Assembly (NCBI GenBank): GCA_964019335.1
Contig: OZ025655.1
Coordinates: 62,001-126,000, forward strand
Length of the DNA: 64,000 nt
Direction of reading: 5' to 3'
From: Diplonema japonicum
Taxonomy: Eukaryota; Euglenozoa; Diplonemea; Diplonemida; Diplonemidae
This document shows, piece by piece, positions 43,545 to 52,899 of the stretch (positions are counted from its first letter, which is position 1; each line of letters opens with the position of its first letter). A program made the translations under genes and the position numbers. Under the pieces are notes generated by a model. It was not told the DNA's origin, searched no databases, and was given only the letters and a program-made list of their open reading frames with translations.

Positions 43545-44537
43545 CTATTGCCCCCTACACTCCTTGCACTTCCGCGAAACCTTAAAGTTCTTGTGGTGGT
43601 GAAACTCTTGTTCACCAGCATCGCAGATCCACTGCTGCTTGCACTGCGTGCACACCGTGTCCAAATCATCGAAGTACACAGCATCGGCAAACGTGTCCAT
43701 GTTGTGCTCGACAACAGTGTTGATCTTGCCCCTTGCCGCCTTGCGAGCCGTGGGGTACTTGCTGAGCAGGTGCCTGCCGTGTCTGTCTGCATATCGGATA
43801 GGAGAAGGCTCAGACAGACCAGACGCGCAGCACATGTCAATGATGGAGATGGCGGTGCGTATGTCGACGCTGTGCCCCACTGAGATGAACTTAGGCTTCC
43901 TGGACTTCGCTGGCGAGTCTGCTCTGTACGCGACACCAAGAAGCTCACCGCTTTTGGTCTTGAGCTTCCTCAGCCTGCCCCTGATGGGTAGTGACGGGTC
44001 TTTCGGGATCGGGTCACTCGCATCGGCATCGTTCAACCCACTCACACAAAGCAGCTTCTTCGCAACCCCGATGGTCGGGATACCCAATTGTACGCCTAGG
44101 TGCGAGGCAAGGCCACATTTTCGTGAATGCAAGATACCATTTCCGTCCACAAGCACAACATCAGGGTAGACATTACTGTGCTTCTCTTTGATGTATGTCA
44201 GTACTTTTTTGAGTGGCTCCACCTCACGGAAGGCAAGGAAGTTTGGGATGTAAGGCTCCCTCAAAATCGTTGCCATGTAAAATTGTGCAAGCACACGTGG
44301 CTTTTTCTTCCCAGCAGCGTACTCCATAATGACAACAGCAGCTAACGTGTCAGCATCGTCGTCACCGCTGGGCAACTTCCTTGGCGCGTCTCTCGGGAAG
44401 GACAAGTCCACCCCCGCAACCCTTACGGACTCACCTGCTACCACCCTCTCTCGCAGTCCAGTGTCATCTTTAGTGGATACCTGTGCCGCCAGTTGCACCT
44501 GTATCTTCTTCCATTTCTCTTCCAAATCGCGAGACAT
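43545..44537 (-). CDS. endonuclease V fused to a C-terminal zinc ribbon
   Basis: Single exon, 330 residues from the first ATG (SRDLEEKWKKIQ). Endonuclease V motifs: VAGVDLSF (first acid), YIPNFLAFREVEPL (substrate-wedge Tyr and Pro), VVLVDGNGILHSRKCGLASH (second acid and Gly-His) and FISVGHSVD. Family knowledge: it cleaves RNA or DNA next to inosine. The extra C-terminus has CTQCKQQWICDAGEQEF...CKECRG, a four-Cys ribbon of the zf-trcl type, absent from animal and bacterial enzymes. A nucleic-acid targeting role for the ribbon is inferred. Animal EndoV is about 280 residues. Confidence 0.9.
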   Translation of the reverse strand: MSRDLEEKWKKIQVQLAAQVSTKDDTGLRERVVAGESVRVAGVDLSFPRDAPRKLPSGDDDADTLAAVVIMEYAAGKKKPRVLAQFYMATILREPYIPNFLAFREVEPLKKVLTYIKEKHSNVYPDVVLVDGNGILHSRKCGLASHLGVQLGIPTIGVAKKLLCVSGLNDADASDPIPKDPSLPIRGRLRKLKTKSGELLGVAYRADSPAKSRKPKFISVGHSVDIRTAISIIDMCCASGLSEPSPIRYADRHGRHLLSKYPTARKAARGKINTVVEHNMDTFADAVYFDDLDTVCTQCKQQWICDAGEQEFHHHKNFKVSRKCKECRGQ

Positions 44538-44581
44538 ACTAATACCTTTGATGTGTTGCAATACAAGGTTCTGAACAGACA

Positions 44582-45742
44582 CTAAGCCCTTCTGTCCACA
44601 TGCAACACATCAGTGTGCCGCGCTGGGAAAAGCATGAAAGACCCGAGTGCGTCTTTCACCAAATAAAAAGCATCCAACGGAGGAAGGGTGATATCACAAT
44701 TCTTACAGGAACGCCTACCATTCAGAAAATGGAGGCTGCGGGGGTAGAGTGCAGTAGTGTTGTACGCTCGAGGTGTGCAACATGCTGTAGGCTGTCTTGA
44801 CTCGTACGATGTGTAAATTAATGAGGAAAGTCTGGCTAGCTCCTCAAACATGTAGTATTTAAAGTTGTGTGGAAAGATCTCGATGACAGCAGACCCAGGA
44901 ACCATGGCAACAATGCTTGCAAGCCCAGCACCGTGTGCTCCCATGAGGACAGAAGTCTTCACTAACACTTCGAGCTGATTCTTGTAGGTGCCGCCTTCGA
45001 ACTCCACGACGGTGACTGTCACTGCAGGGAGACGTCCGGAGAGATATGCAGAAATGGCGTGTTCCTGGAACCTTCTGTTTTTCTTCCGCCTGAGAATTGT
45101 GACAGCGTGAGTAGGGGCGGGGTACAGAGTGACTTGCGTCACAGACAGAAGCGATTTACGAAAGGACGGAACGTGCTTCGGAGAACTGAACCACCGCCAT
45201 TTAGGACGGGGTATGACAGTAGAGTAGCAAGCACGGTCAGCGAGTGAGTGAGGGTAGACAAGCTGCGTAGAAAGCCCCATTGTCTTTGATAAGTGAATAG
45301 TAGCAGTGTACCATATAAGGATCAAGTCACGGAACAACGTGGTAGCTTGTGTAGGGTGCGCACAGGGGTGCGAAAAGATGATGTGTGTCACGCGGACACC
45401 CTCTTGAAGCAGCGAAGCAACGATAGCGGCATCCTTGTTAAGATGGCCCATAGCACACCCATCGTCGGCAAAATATACCACACCTTCTTCTACATTGTCC
45501 ACACTCTCTGCTGGTACCAGCTGCCTGTGCACCTTTCCCTTCCTGTTCACGATGCACATCCTCCCCCTCTTCCCCTCGACACTTGTGTTCAAGAACACTC
45601 CCTCATCATCACGTACAAATCCAATCACGTCTTCCTTTTCCTCACCTTCCCGTGGCCCACAAGAACCGCCCAAACCACCATACGACACAACAGCTACATA
45701 GAAAGCGGTTAGCAAGATAACGAAGAAGAGCGGCAACCTCAT
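44582..45742 (-). CDS. GT61-family glycosyltransferase (type II membrane)
   Basis: Single exon, 386 residues. One N-terminal membrane helix (PLFFVILLTAFYVAVVSYG) then a luminal domain. The C-terminal signature, SVLMGAHGAGLASIVAMVPG, followed by SAVIEIFPHNF, is that of GT61 enzymes (EOGT, POMGNT2 and plant arabino- or xylosyltransferases). Family knowledge: they transfer GlcNAc or pentoses to protein or glycan in the ER or Golgi. Its acceptor is unknown here. Confidence 0.85.
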   Translation of the reverse strand: MRLPLFFVILLTAFYVAVVSYGGLGGSCGPREGEEKEDVIGFVRDDEGVFLNTSVEGKRGRMCIVNRKGKVHRQLVPAESVDNVEEGVVYFADDGCAMGHLNKDAAIVASLLQEGVRVTHIIFSHPCAHPTQATTLFRDLILIWYTATIHLSKTMGLSTQLVYPHSLADRACYSTVIPRPKWRWFSSPKHVPSFRKSLLSVTQVTLYPAPTHAVTILRRKKNRRFQEHAISAYLSGRLPAVTVTVVEFEGGTYKNQLEVLVKTSVLMGAHGAGLASIVAMVPGSAVIEIFPHNFKYYMFEELARLSSLIYTSYESRQPTACCTPRAYNTTALYPRSLHFLNGRRSCKNCDITLPPLDAFYLVKDALGSFMLFPARHTDVLHVDRRA

Positions 45743-45840
45743 CCTGAATAGGTAAAAGGGTTTCGAATAATATTCAATGTAGTAATATAAGGGTAAAAAA
45801 ATACACTTCCTTTCCTTGCGTTAAGAGCTCACTGTGATGT

Positions 45841-47221
45841 TCAGACAGGGTTGATGTTCTCACTCTGTAGGAGCTCCTTCTGCTTTCTGGCGTAGTTGTA
45901 GGAGTCGACAAGGTCGGCGGAGGGCATGACACCGAGCTCCATGGGGAAGCCGATCCTAGATCTGCTGACCAGCTGGCATTCATCCCAAGAGAGTTGCGAG
46001 ACGTCTTCGTTCTCTTTTGGAACGAAAGTGGGGAAGGGCGGCGCACCGAAGAAGTAGTCGAATTTCCTCACAGCGCAGTCTTGCAGGGTTACATAGCTTC
46101 CCATTGGACCCGGCACCTTACCCAGGAGGTATATCAACTGATTCTTGTAGTCTACCCTCCACACCCATTGAGCGTTGTGCGTCCGTTGCAGCCCCCCCAT
46201 GTGCCCAGGCATCCTCTTCCCCTTTACGACCCTCCCCTGCGCCTCACCCGAAGATAGCGACCCAGGTCGTCTATGCCACGCGGCACTCCTTTGCGGTCCG
46301 TACCTCCCGGGACCACCTGTGAAGCCCCAACGCTTCATTACACCTTGGAAACCCCTCTCGATTGTACGCGACACGGTGGTCATCTATTTGTTAGTTGAAA
46401 TATTTAAAACTTAAAATAATACCAGCTGCCCAGGGACCCAGTGGCGCACGTCCAGCTTTGTGCCGATAGGAACGAACGCGTCTTCAGTAATCTTGAAGCT
46501 CTTGGAGACGTCCTTGATGGGGACACCAGCCTCAATGCAAATGTCCTTCAGCATTGGATGGGTTCGTAGGGTGGAGTTGTGTGCCCCGACAGTGACGGCA
46601 GAATGGCCGTCGCTCTCTTTGGTTAAGTGGCCGATAACGTGCTGGTCGGGGCACCAGATGATGGTTGCGTTGAAGATGTTGCCATAGTCGTCTATTTGCG
46701 TGGACTTCCCAACCTTAACACCGATCATTCCAGAGCGCCGAGAGAAGTCGAAGTCGTACTGCCCGAAAGGGGTCGGGGTCAGGTCCCATTTGAGCTCAGG
46801 GTGGTTGTGGTTCTGCTTGTGGTGGTATGCAGCAAAATCTCTATCCACCTCTGAAGCAGTTCCTGCTACTTCATGCGACCCGATTCCCGGGTCACTCGAC
46901 CACAGCGGCGACTGCACCTTCCCACCAGGGTACAGAAAACCCCAAGGGTTCTGCGCAACAGATGTGAAACGCATGTTGTCCCTATGAAAAAACCCTTTGT
47001 CAGGACCGTATCTCTGTGCCCACGAGAACGGCTCATGCGGCGCTTTGTTCCACCATTCGCTTGGCAACGCAGGTCTTGTGATCTGAAAGAAAAAATGGGG
47101 GAAGGGACTATGATGAATTGCATACTCTGAACGAACGTTGTGTGTGCGGGTGTGCGTTATATCTCTTCTGCTTTGCTACCTTCGAGCTAGCCACCTTCCC
47201 GTGACCGTGACGCATCATCAT
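45841..47221 (-). CDS. mitochondrial large-subunit ribosomal protein uL3m
   Basis: Three exons: 47221-47126, 47082-46423, 46383-45841; introns of 43 and 39 bases; 432 residues. Core uL3 features: SGMIGVKVGKSTQIDDYGN, FVPIGTKLDVRHWVPGQL, GVMKRWGFTGGP and KRMPGHMGG, the highly conserved L3 loop. The basic, His-rich first 30 residues fit a mitochondrial targeting peptide. The 39-base intron is AT-rich with a clear CTAAC branch site. Role: assembly and peptidyl-transfer centre of the mitoribosome. This gene shows the organism keeps mitochondrial translation. Confidence 0.92.
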
Positions 47222-47338
47222 TGTACCCCACCTGTCGAAACTGAACAGTCTTCTTGAAAAATAACTGCGGAGCTGCACCAAAATGTGTGTACCGTATAAT
47301 AAAATACAACGAATAGTTCATGAAGCGTAAGTACAACA

Positions 47339-47608
47339 TTATGAATTGACCCCCTGGCCTACGTCGATGCCTATGTGGGTGGAGTTAGGCGACAGGTCAG
47401 GGGAGATGGTTGGGGTACGAGACCAGAGCTTCGGGAGAGCCATCATGTGCCCGTGGTACTTGACCTGTGTCGTGGTGCCAAAAGCGCCTATTCATACCGG
47501 TGGCAGATTGAACTGGATGGGCCCAGGTGTTCCATGGATCCCGAAACTCGGTTCAGGCAGCGCCGTGCCTGCCTTTGGCAACGGCTTGCTATTGACTATC
47601 TTCACCAT
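47339..47608 (-). CDS. small protein of unknown function
   Basis: Two exons: 47608-47498 and 47464-47339; one 33-base intron; 78 residues if the start is the ATG of MVKIVNSKPLPKAGTALPEP. ATGs at 47647 and 47680 would add 13 or 24 residues. I chose the inner one because a CACTTCAG acceptor-like signal lies just upstream, and the outermost lies 4 bases from the ALG6 stop. Pro- and Gly-rich, basic, no membrane segment. It lies between ALG6 and uL3m. No family recognised. Confidence 0.55.
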
Positions 47609-47683
47609 ATATAGTGTTTTGTGTAACCTGAAGTGGCGTGTATTCATTGCAGTACGTTGCAACAAAACTTCGAAACACATTGC

Positions 47684-49262
47684 TCACTCGACCTTAGGGT
47701 TGTAGGCCAGATCGAAAGAGCCCCGCAGCTGGCCGAAGCTGAGCGCCGCGCTCGCTATTAAGAAATACATGCAACTGTGGAAATGAGTTATTAGCAAGAA
47801 CAAACAATGAATACCTCAGAGACGTTATGAGCATGGTCCACAAGTCGGGGAGGTGGGCGGGGGGTGCAACGGTGGCATGGATCACATGCGCGGTGAGCAT
47901 CGTGAGAAGCACGAAGTGCCAACATAGACGCCACCTCTTGTGGCTGTGGCAAATTAACTCGCAGGCCCCGACGGTGGCCAGCATGAGAGCTGTGTACAGC
48001 ACCTGAAGGTTGTCCTTCACCACCAGTGGGAACATCGAGAACATTGCAACGGCAGTCAAGACTGTCACAGCACGTGCCGTGTGGTGCGAATTTCTGCTCT
48101 TTGGTGTGGCAACAGGCAGCAGTGCAGCCATGATGATAGGGAACATAACGCTCTTCTCGTGAACCTGGAACGAAAACAGATAAAATGACGAAGCGGAAAT
48201 TACAAGCGCAGCCACCCACGGCCCACTGCTGTAGCTCCTTCTGAAGCAACACAAGCAACCCGGAATTAGCGTCAGCAGCGTGCAGCCCGTCGCCACCTTC
48301 AGCATTGTCTCTACCTCAAGCATCTTCTGCAACTTCACAACCAGAGACAACGTGCACCACACATTAGCAACCTTATCCTCAAAAACGCCCCTTGCGAATG
48401 GAAACATCCTATGCACCACATGCCCCGCACCTTCGATGTCACCCAACCAGGGGTAGAAAATAAGGCACACTGTGGCAACAACTACCAGACCAGTGGTCAG
48501 CACATTTCCTACTCCTTGTGAGAGTCCTTCAGACATGCACAGCGATAGGATCCCGAAAAACATCGCAGGTGCGTAATACAACCCAATTTGTTTGAAGAGG
48601 AATGATGCTGTGAAGAAGAAGCTGCCCAGCAAATACTTATGTCTTGCAATGCACCCCACCGCAGCGAGGGCCAAGCCAAAGCACACGGTGTTGTACTGGA
48701 AGTGGCCGTGATCGATGAGCAGCACACAGGGGTGCAGCCATAAGAGTGCCAAAGCATCAATCTTCGCCGTTGTGGGAGCCTTCACATGAGCTACACCGTT
48801 AACGGCATACCACGCAGCAGGCATGTAGATCAAGAGCTCGGAGAAAAGCACTGAGAGCTTCATGAATATCTTGCTGTTGTACTCCTCGTGACCTCGGCTG
48901 GTGTGCAGTTCGAAGGCTTCCGGCACAATCCACTTCCCTACGCGGCCCAACACATACGAGTGATACGCCGTAACAGGGGGGTAGTCTAATCCCCAGTACT
49001 GCAGGTCGTTATCTTCACCGTGCACGTACCACTCGCTCGTCGGTAGTGCTGTGGTGATCTCCATCCAATGCCTCTGCGCCTCGTAATCACCATACATAGG
49101 CGGCTTCCCCTGCCCGGAGTGCGGGTGCATAATAATCATACACCGTACAGTGACCGCAACCACTAGCAACAGCATGACGATCCATCTCTTGTTCCGTTCC
49201 AAAGTCTCCTGTTCATTAGCCTTCATCTTGCGTCTGTGTATTATATGAGAAGTGCGAAACAT
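47684..49262 (-). CDS. ALG6: ALG6-type dolichyl-P-Glc:Man9GlcNAc2-PP-dolichol glucosyltransferase
   Basis: Two exons: 49262-47815 and 47774-47684; one 40-base intron; 512 residues, matching human ALG6 (507). It has about ten membrane helices. Signature segments: QYWGLDYPPVTAYHSY, LHTSRGHEEY, LIDHGHFQYN, FARGVFEDKVANVWC and LFSFQVHEKS. Family knowledge: adds the first glucose to the lipid-linked N-glycan precursor in the ER lumen. Trypanosomatids lack this step, which helps exclude them. Splicing of the last exon replaces an out-of-frame tail with a family-like end (SCMYFLIASAALSF). The next Met, 12 residues in, is an alternative start. Confidence 0.93.
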
Positions 49263-49304
49263 TTAAAATAATTGAATTATGAGAGATTGCAGCCATCAAG
49301 TGTA

Positions 49305-50786
49305 CTACCTCTGGATGAAAGGCTGGGGCTTGTTTGAAGAGTGAGGTGCGGCTATTCTGCTTAAAAAGCTGGAAGCCGTTTCTTGTTGCAGTGCCGGCGT
49401 CCCTGCAACACCTGAGAATCTCCTGGGTCTCTTTGAAGCAGGGGGCTGAAGCTTTTTGAATGCAACAGGCAAGGGTCCTTGCGGCTTGTTGGTACTGACT
49501 GGCTTTGCATGATGATACTGCAGGCGTGTCTCACGGATCTGCTTGACGCTGTTACATACTATAGTAACGGCATGGTGTGTATTGTCGATATTCAGGCCGC
49601 TCTTCACTGGCACCGCAGAGAGCTCATGCTGGATTCTCGTCTTTGCCTCGTAGCTGCTCCGACGACCGATGTCCTGTGGCAACAGTGCCATCATCTCACT
49701 CGTTGCCACTGTGTGGCAACATAGCGTTGTCCCTGTCTCTTCCCCTGTCACCAGTACAACCTGCGCTCCTACTGCACGGCGCAGCTTGTGCGTCATTTCC
49801 ACATTTGGTCTCATCAGCAGCCCTTCGCTACTCTTATGAAGCTCTTCACTCAGAGCAGACACCATCTCAGCATTGGGCCTCTGATAAGATTCAGAAGCAT
49901 ACATCAAAAGAGGTACCCCATAGAGTACACCATGCGGAACCCTGTTCAAAGGGATGCGCTCCAGAGCTGCAAGTTCTATCGCGTCAGGCTTGTCTCCTAC
50001 CAACACCTCTTGTGACCCGAACACTTCGCCGCCAATGCTCACGGCAGCATAGACACTGTCCAGGTTCAGACGCTTAGAACTACTGCAGCAGTAGTAGGGT
50101 GGGGTAGCAGGCTGCGTTCCGCGTACTGGCTGGTTGTGGCATGCACAGGCAACTACCTCATTCAGGAGGGGCTGCACAGCCTCGCAAGCCTCCAGTACCA
50201 TCTTTACATCACCAACAACGCAGGACACCTGCCTCACAGGCGCCGTCAGAAGAGGCCTAATAAAGCTTGACACAGAGGCAAGCAGCTGTCTTCCGTTGGT
50301 GGGGCTCTGCGAGGTTACACGGTGCCCGGGTGCTAGAGATCTGCTTGATGGTAGCTCAGCGGAGAGGACGATGTGCAGAGTACTGCACGATGCGTGAGAG
50401 AGGGTGCTGAAGTACATGGGGTGATCAGACCACTTGAGACAGGAGAATATAAGAACGTAGCCAGGCGCTACAGCCTCCCGCACAACAATACGCATTGCCT
50501 CTTGCTCGACAAGGCTTCCCTCGGAAGATGTGTGCAACTGCCCTTCGTGCAGCTGAATCTCATTTACGATCCTGAGCGCGTTCTGAAGGCAAAACGGCCC
50601 TGCAACATAAACAGTCACCTTGCTGTCTATTGATATGATGGAGCAGCGTATGTTATCGCTCAGCCCAAGCCGCACAAAGACCGCCTTCATGGCACCACAC
50701 ACGCAGGTTCTCATGTAGCTGAAGAGCTCGACATCACGCGGCAGGTACCTCAAATCGACCACTACCCCCAGCAACCTGGCGCTCAT
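49305..50786 (-). CDS. protein of unknown function, N-terminal Rossmann/VWA-like look
   Basis: Single exon, 493 residues from the ATG of SARLLGVVVDLRYLP. The N-terminal 200 residues alternate beta and helix (LGVVVDLRYLP; LIFSCLKWSDHPMYFS) as in VWA-type folds. The C-terminus is basic and Pro/Ser-rich (LPVAFKKLQPPASKRPRRF, then FLSRIAAPHSS). No catalytic motif seen. No family recognised. Gap of 42 bases to ALG6. Confidence 0.6.
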   Translation of the reverse strand: MSARLLGVVVDLRYLPRDVELFSYMRTCVCGAMKAVFVRLGLSDNIRCSIISIDSKVTVYVAGPFCLQNALRIVNEIQLHEGQLHTSSEGSLVEQEAMRIVVREAVAPGYVLIFSCLKWSDHPMYFSTLSHASCSTLHIVLSAELPSSRSLAPGHRVTSQSPTNGRQLLASVSSFIRPLLTAPVRQVSCVVGDVKMVLEACEAVQPLLNEVVACACHNQPVRGTQPATPPYYCCSSSKRLNLDSVYAAVSIGGEVFGSQEVLVGDKPDAIELAALERIPLNRVPHGVLYGVPLLMYASESYQRPNAEMVSALSEELHKSSEGLLMRPNVEMTHKLRRAVGAQVVLVTGEETGTTLCCHTVATSEMMALLPQDIGRRSSYEAKTRIQHELSAVPVKSGLNIDNTHHAVTIVCNSVKQIRETRLQYHHAKPVSTNKPQGPLPVAFKKLQPPASKRPRRFSGVAGTPALQQETASSFLSRIAAPHSSNKPQPFIQR

Positions 50787-50935
50787 CGTGTATCTGTGAA
50801 TGAAATTAGCAGGGAACGAGAGTTCAGCCTTGTACAATAAAAAGAGAGCGGGCCCACGAGTGGAAAATAAGATAACAAAAAGTACAACAACAAAATGAGG
50901 GCAACAGATACAACAACAAGTTTATACGTCGAAGA

Positions 50936-52024
50936 CTACTTCTTGATCTTAGGAGGTGAAGGGGATCTGGATCGCCCACCGAGCCTGGGAGACAGTTGCA
51001 CCGTGATAGTCCTGCGGCCATCGGGCTTCTTCTTAGCCCATGCGATGGATACGTTGATTGTCTTCGGGACAGGGACGCCATTGACCTCGCGTGTGATGCG
51101 GAAGGGGAGGGCGTAGGGCTGCCCAGCCTTGTTAGGGTTCTCGATACTGGAAATCACCTTACGGAAAACCTCGCGTGTCCTGATAGGAATTCCCGACACC
51201 TCCGTGATGATGTCGCCCTTCTCGATACCCGCAGAGGCGGCAGGTCCGGAAGCACCAACAGAGACCACCCACACACCATCAATATTGTAAGGTGCACCTT
51301 CACTGAGCTCCAAACCCACAACAGGATGCTCGTCTGACTTCGGCACGTCCTTCACCACTGCCGGCTTCTTCTGCCTCTCCTCAAGCAGAGCATTTGTCAC
51401 CTCCTCGAGCTGCTTCCTGAGGTCATTCATCATGCCATCGAAATCCTGCTCCCTGCCCTTCATAGTCGCTACTTCATTCTGGGAAGCTTCAAGAGCCTTC
51501 TTAAGATCCTCGAGCTCCATGTTGTTGTTCGATGTGGAGTTGCCCGAGACCATGCTTAGCAACTGCCTCTCAATACCCTCCTTCTCCATTTCCAAAGTTT
51601 CCATCTTGTCTACCTCTTCCCTGATGGCATCTCGTGAAGCCTTCAGCAGTGCGTTGATCTCCTTTAGGCGCTTTTCAAGATCAGCCTTGATCCCTGTCGT
51701 GATCGAAATTGTAGGGACAGGCTCGGGCTTGGGTTCAGGCTCCGGTGCAACGGGAGCTGGCTCTTGCTTCGGAGTCGGTAACTCAACAGGAGGACTGACG
51801 GGTGGTGAAACTGGTACAGGGGCCTTTACATATGTAGCTCTTGGCGGCGACACTCTCCTTCCATGACTGCTGATGGCATCGTGCAGCACTTGATAAGGTG
51901 ACCCAGGTGATGGGAGGATGCCAATCCCACCAGTGCGATAGTGAAACTCAGGAGACATGCTCACAGGACGGAGTGGCTCCGAACGCGGGGGTGACGAGCT
52001 ACGGTGCGATCCAGAACGCAACAT
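50936..52024 (-). CDS. PDZ-domain coiled-coil protein
   Basis: Single exon, 362 residues. N-terminal Ser/Pro/Arg-rich section, then a PVSPPVELP-type Pro-rich stretch, a coiled coil (about 115-220: DKMETLEMEKEGIERQLL) and a C-terminal PDZ fold at about 235-330 (VVGLELSEGAPYN, ASAGIEKGDIITEVSGIPI). The tail returns to Arg/Ser/Pro (SPRLGGRSRSPSPPKIKK). PDZ domains bind C-terminal peptides, so it is probably a scaffold. The ATG was chosen because the frame upstream begins with a non-ATG codon. Confidence 0.75.
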   Translation of the reverse strand: MLRSGSHRSSSPPRSEPLRPVSMSPEFHYRTGGIGILPSPGSPYQVLHDAISSHGRRVSPPRATYVKAPVPVSPPVSPPVELPTPKQEPAPVAPEPEPKPEPVPTISITTGIKADLEKRLKEINALLKASRDAIREEVDKMETLEMEKEGIERQLLSMVSGNSTSNNNMELEDLKKALEASQNEVATMKGREQDFDGMMNDLRKQLEEVTNALLEERQKKPAVVKDVPKSDEHPVVGLELSEGAPYNIDGVWVVSVGASGPAASAGIEKGDIITEVSGIPIRTREVFRKVISSIENPNKAGQPYALPFRITREVNGVPVPKTINVSIAWAKKKPDGRRTITVQLSPRLGGRSRSPSPPKIKK

Positions 52025-52058
52025 GTTAGTCAATGCAACCTATAGGTAAGGGTAATAC

Positions 52059-52841
52059 TCAGCACGAAAATACAATTAACCAGTAACGCGCCTCCAACAG
52101 AACAAGGTTAGAATACAATGCATTTAACTCACTTTTAAGTGCAGGAGGGAGGGGAGTGTCGGGGCAGGTGCCGTCCTCATGGAGAGCCAGCTGGTTAGAT
52201 ATAAACGTTTCAATTAACCTCGTGCGGGGTACAGAGACACGGTCACGTTTTCTATAGGCAAGGCTCATGAGGGCTTCGTAAAGGGGGTGGTCGGTGATAC
52301 TAGCGATGACCAAGGTGCCGTAATCATGCGGAGGCAGTATCCTCCGCTTGGCATAATAGGCCAAAGCAAGCAAGGGGTACACAATGTAGAGGTAGTGGAT
52401 GGCCTCGCCCGCAATGTAGCGCTTCCAGTTGTTACTAGCATTGGCGTAGAGACCGGAGGCGTACGCACGCTGGTTGTAAGGCCTTGTCTTCTCGTACATG
52501 CCCTTGAGGGAGGGGTCACTGTGAAACACTGTGGGAGACCTCATGGCGTCGATCACATTGGAGTTCCCAGCAGACAGCAGCATCAGGAACCGCCGCAGGT
52601 CCCATATGATATAGTCATACTCGATGTCCTCTTCCATGGTGCTCCACCGCACGCTGTCTGGATAGGTGTCACCCAGGGTGAGATAGTCTGTCGGAGGGCG
52701 CACAGCAACCATTCGTACGTCGTTGTCGCTGGTGGGCTGGGCAACACCCTTCACTCTGCTGCCCACCAAGGCGGCATGGAGGACTCGCAGATTGTGCTGC
52801 TTAGAAATCAGCTGAATGTGATTCGCCACCAGACTGTCCAT
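52059..52841 (-). CDS. RlaP/YcgL-type nucleotidyltransferase
   Basis: Single exon, 260 residues, starting at the ATG of MDSLVANHIQLISK, 58 bases below the GTPase stop. Motif: LVGSRVKGVAQPTSDNDVRM, the GS...DxD nucleotidyltransferase centre, followed by DYDYIIWDLRRFLMLL-type helices. This matches by eye the RlaP (pfam10127) DNA-polymerase-beta-like nucleotidyltransferases found mostly in bacteria and phages near RNA repair genes. Alternative model: a 28-base intron at 52876-52903 (GTAAG donor, TTCGCAG acceptor) would fuse it in frame to the GTPase at 52900-55439. I prefer two genes, because 28 bases is shorter than every other intron here. A bacterial origin is possible; base composition does not stand out. 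Confidence 0.75.
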   Translation of the reverse strand: MDSLVANHIQLISKQHNLRVLHAALVGSRVKGVAQPTSDNDVRMVAVRPPTDYLTLGDTYPDSVRWSTMEEDIEYDYIIWDLRRFLMLLSAGNSNVIDAMRSPTVFHSDPSLKGMYEKTRPYNQRAYASGLYANASNNWKRYIAGEAIHYLYIVYPLLALAYYAKRRILPPHDYGTLVIASITDHPLYEALMSLAYRKRDRVSVPRTRLIETFISNQLALHEDGTCPDTPLPPALKSELNALYSNLVLLEARYWLIVFSC

Positions 52842-52899
52842 CTTTCTGTAGTTCTTGCCTGTCTGGTACAGGGCACTGCGAACGGCAGCAAAATGGAGC

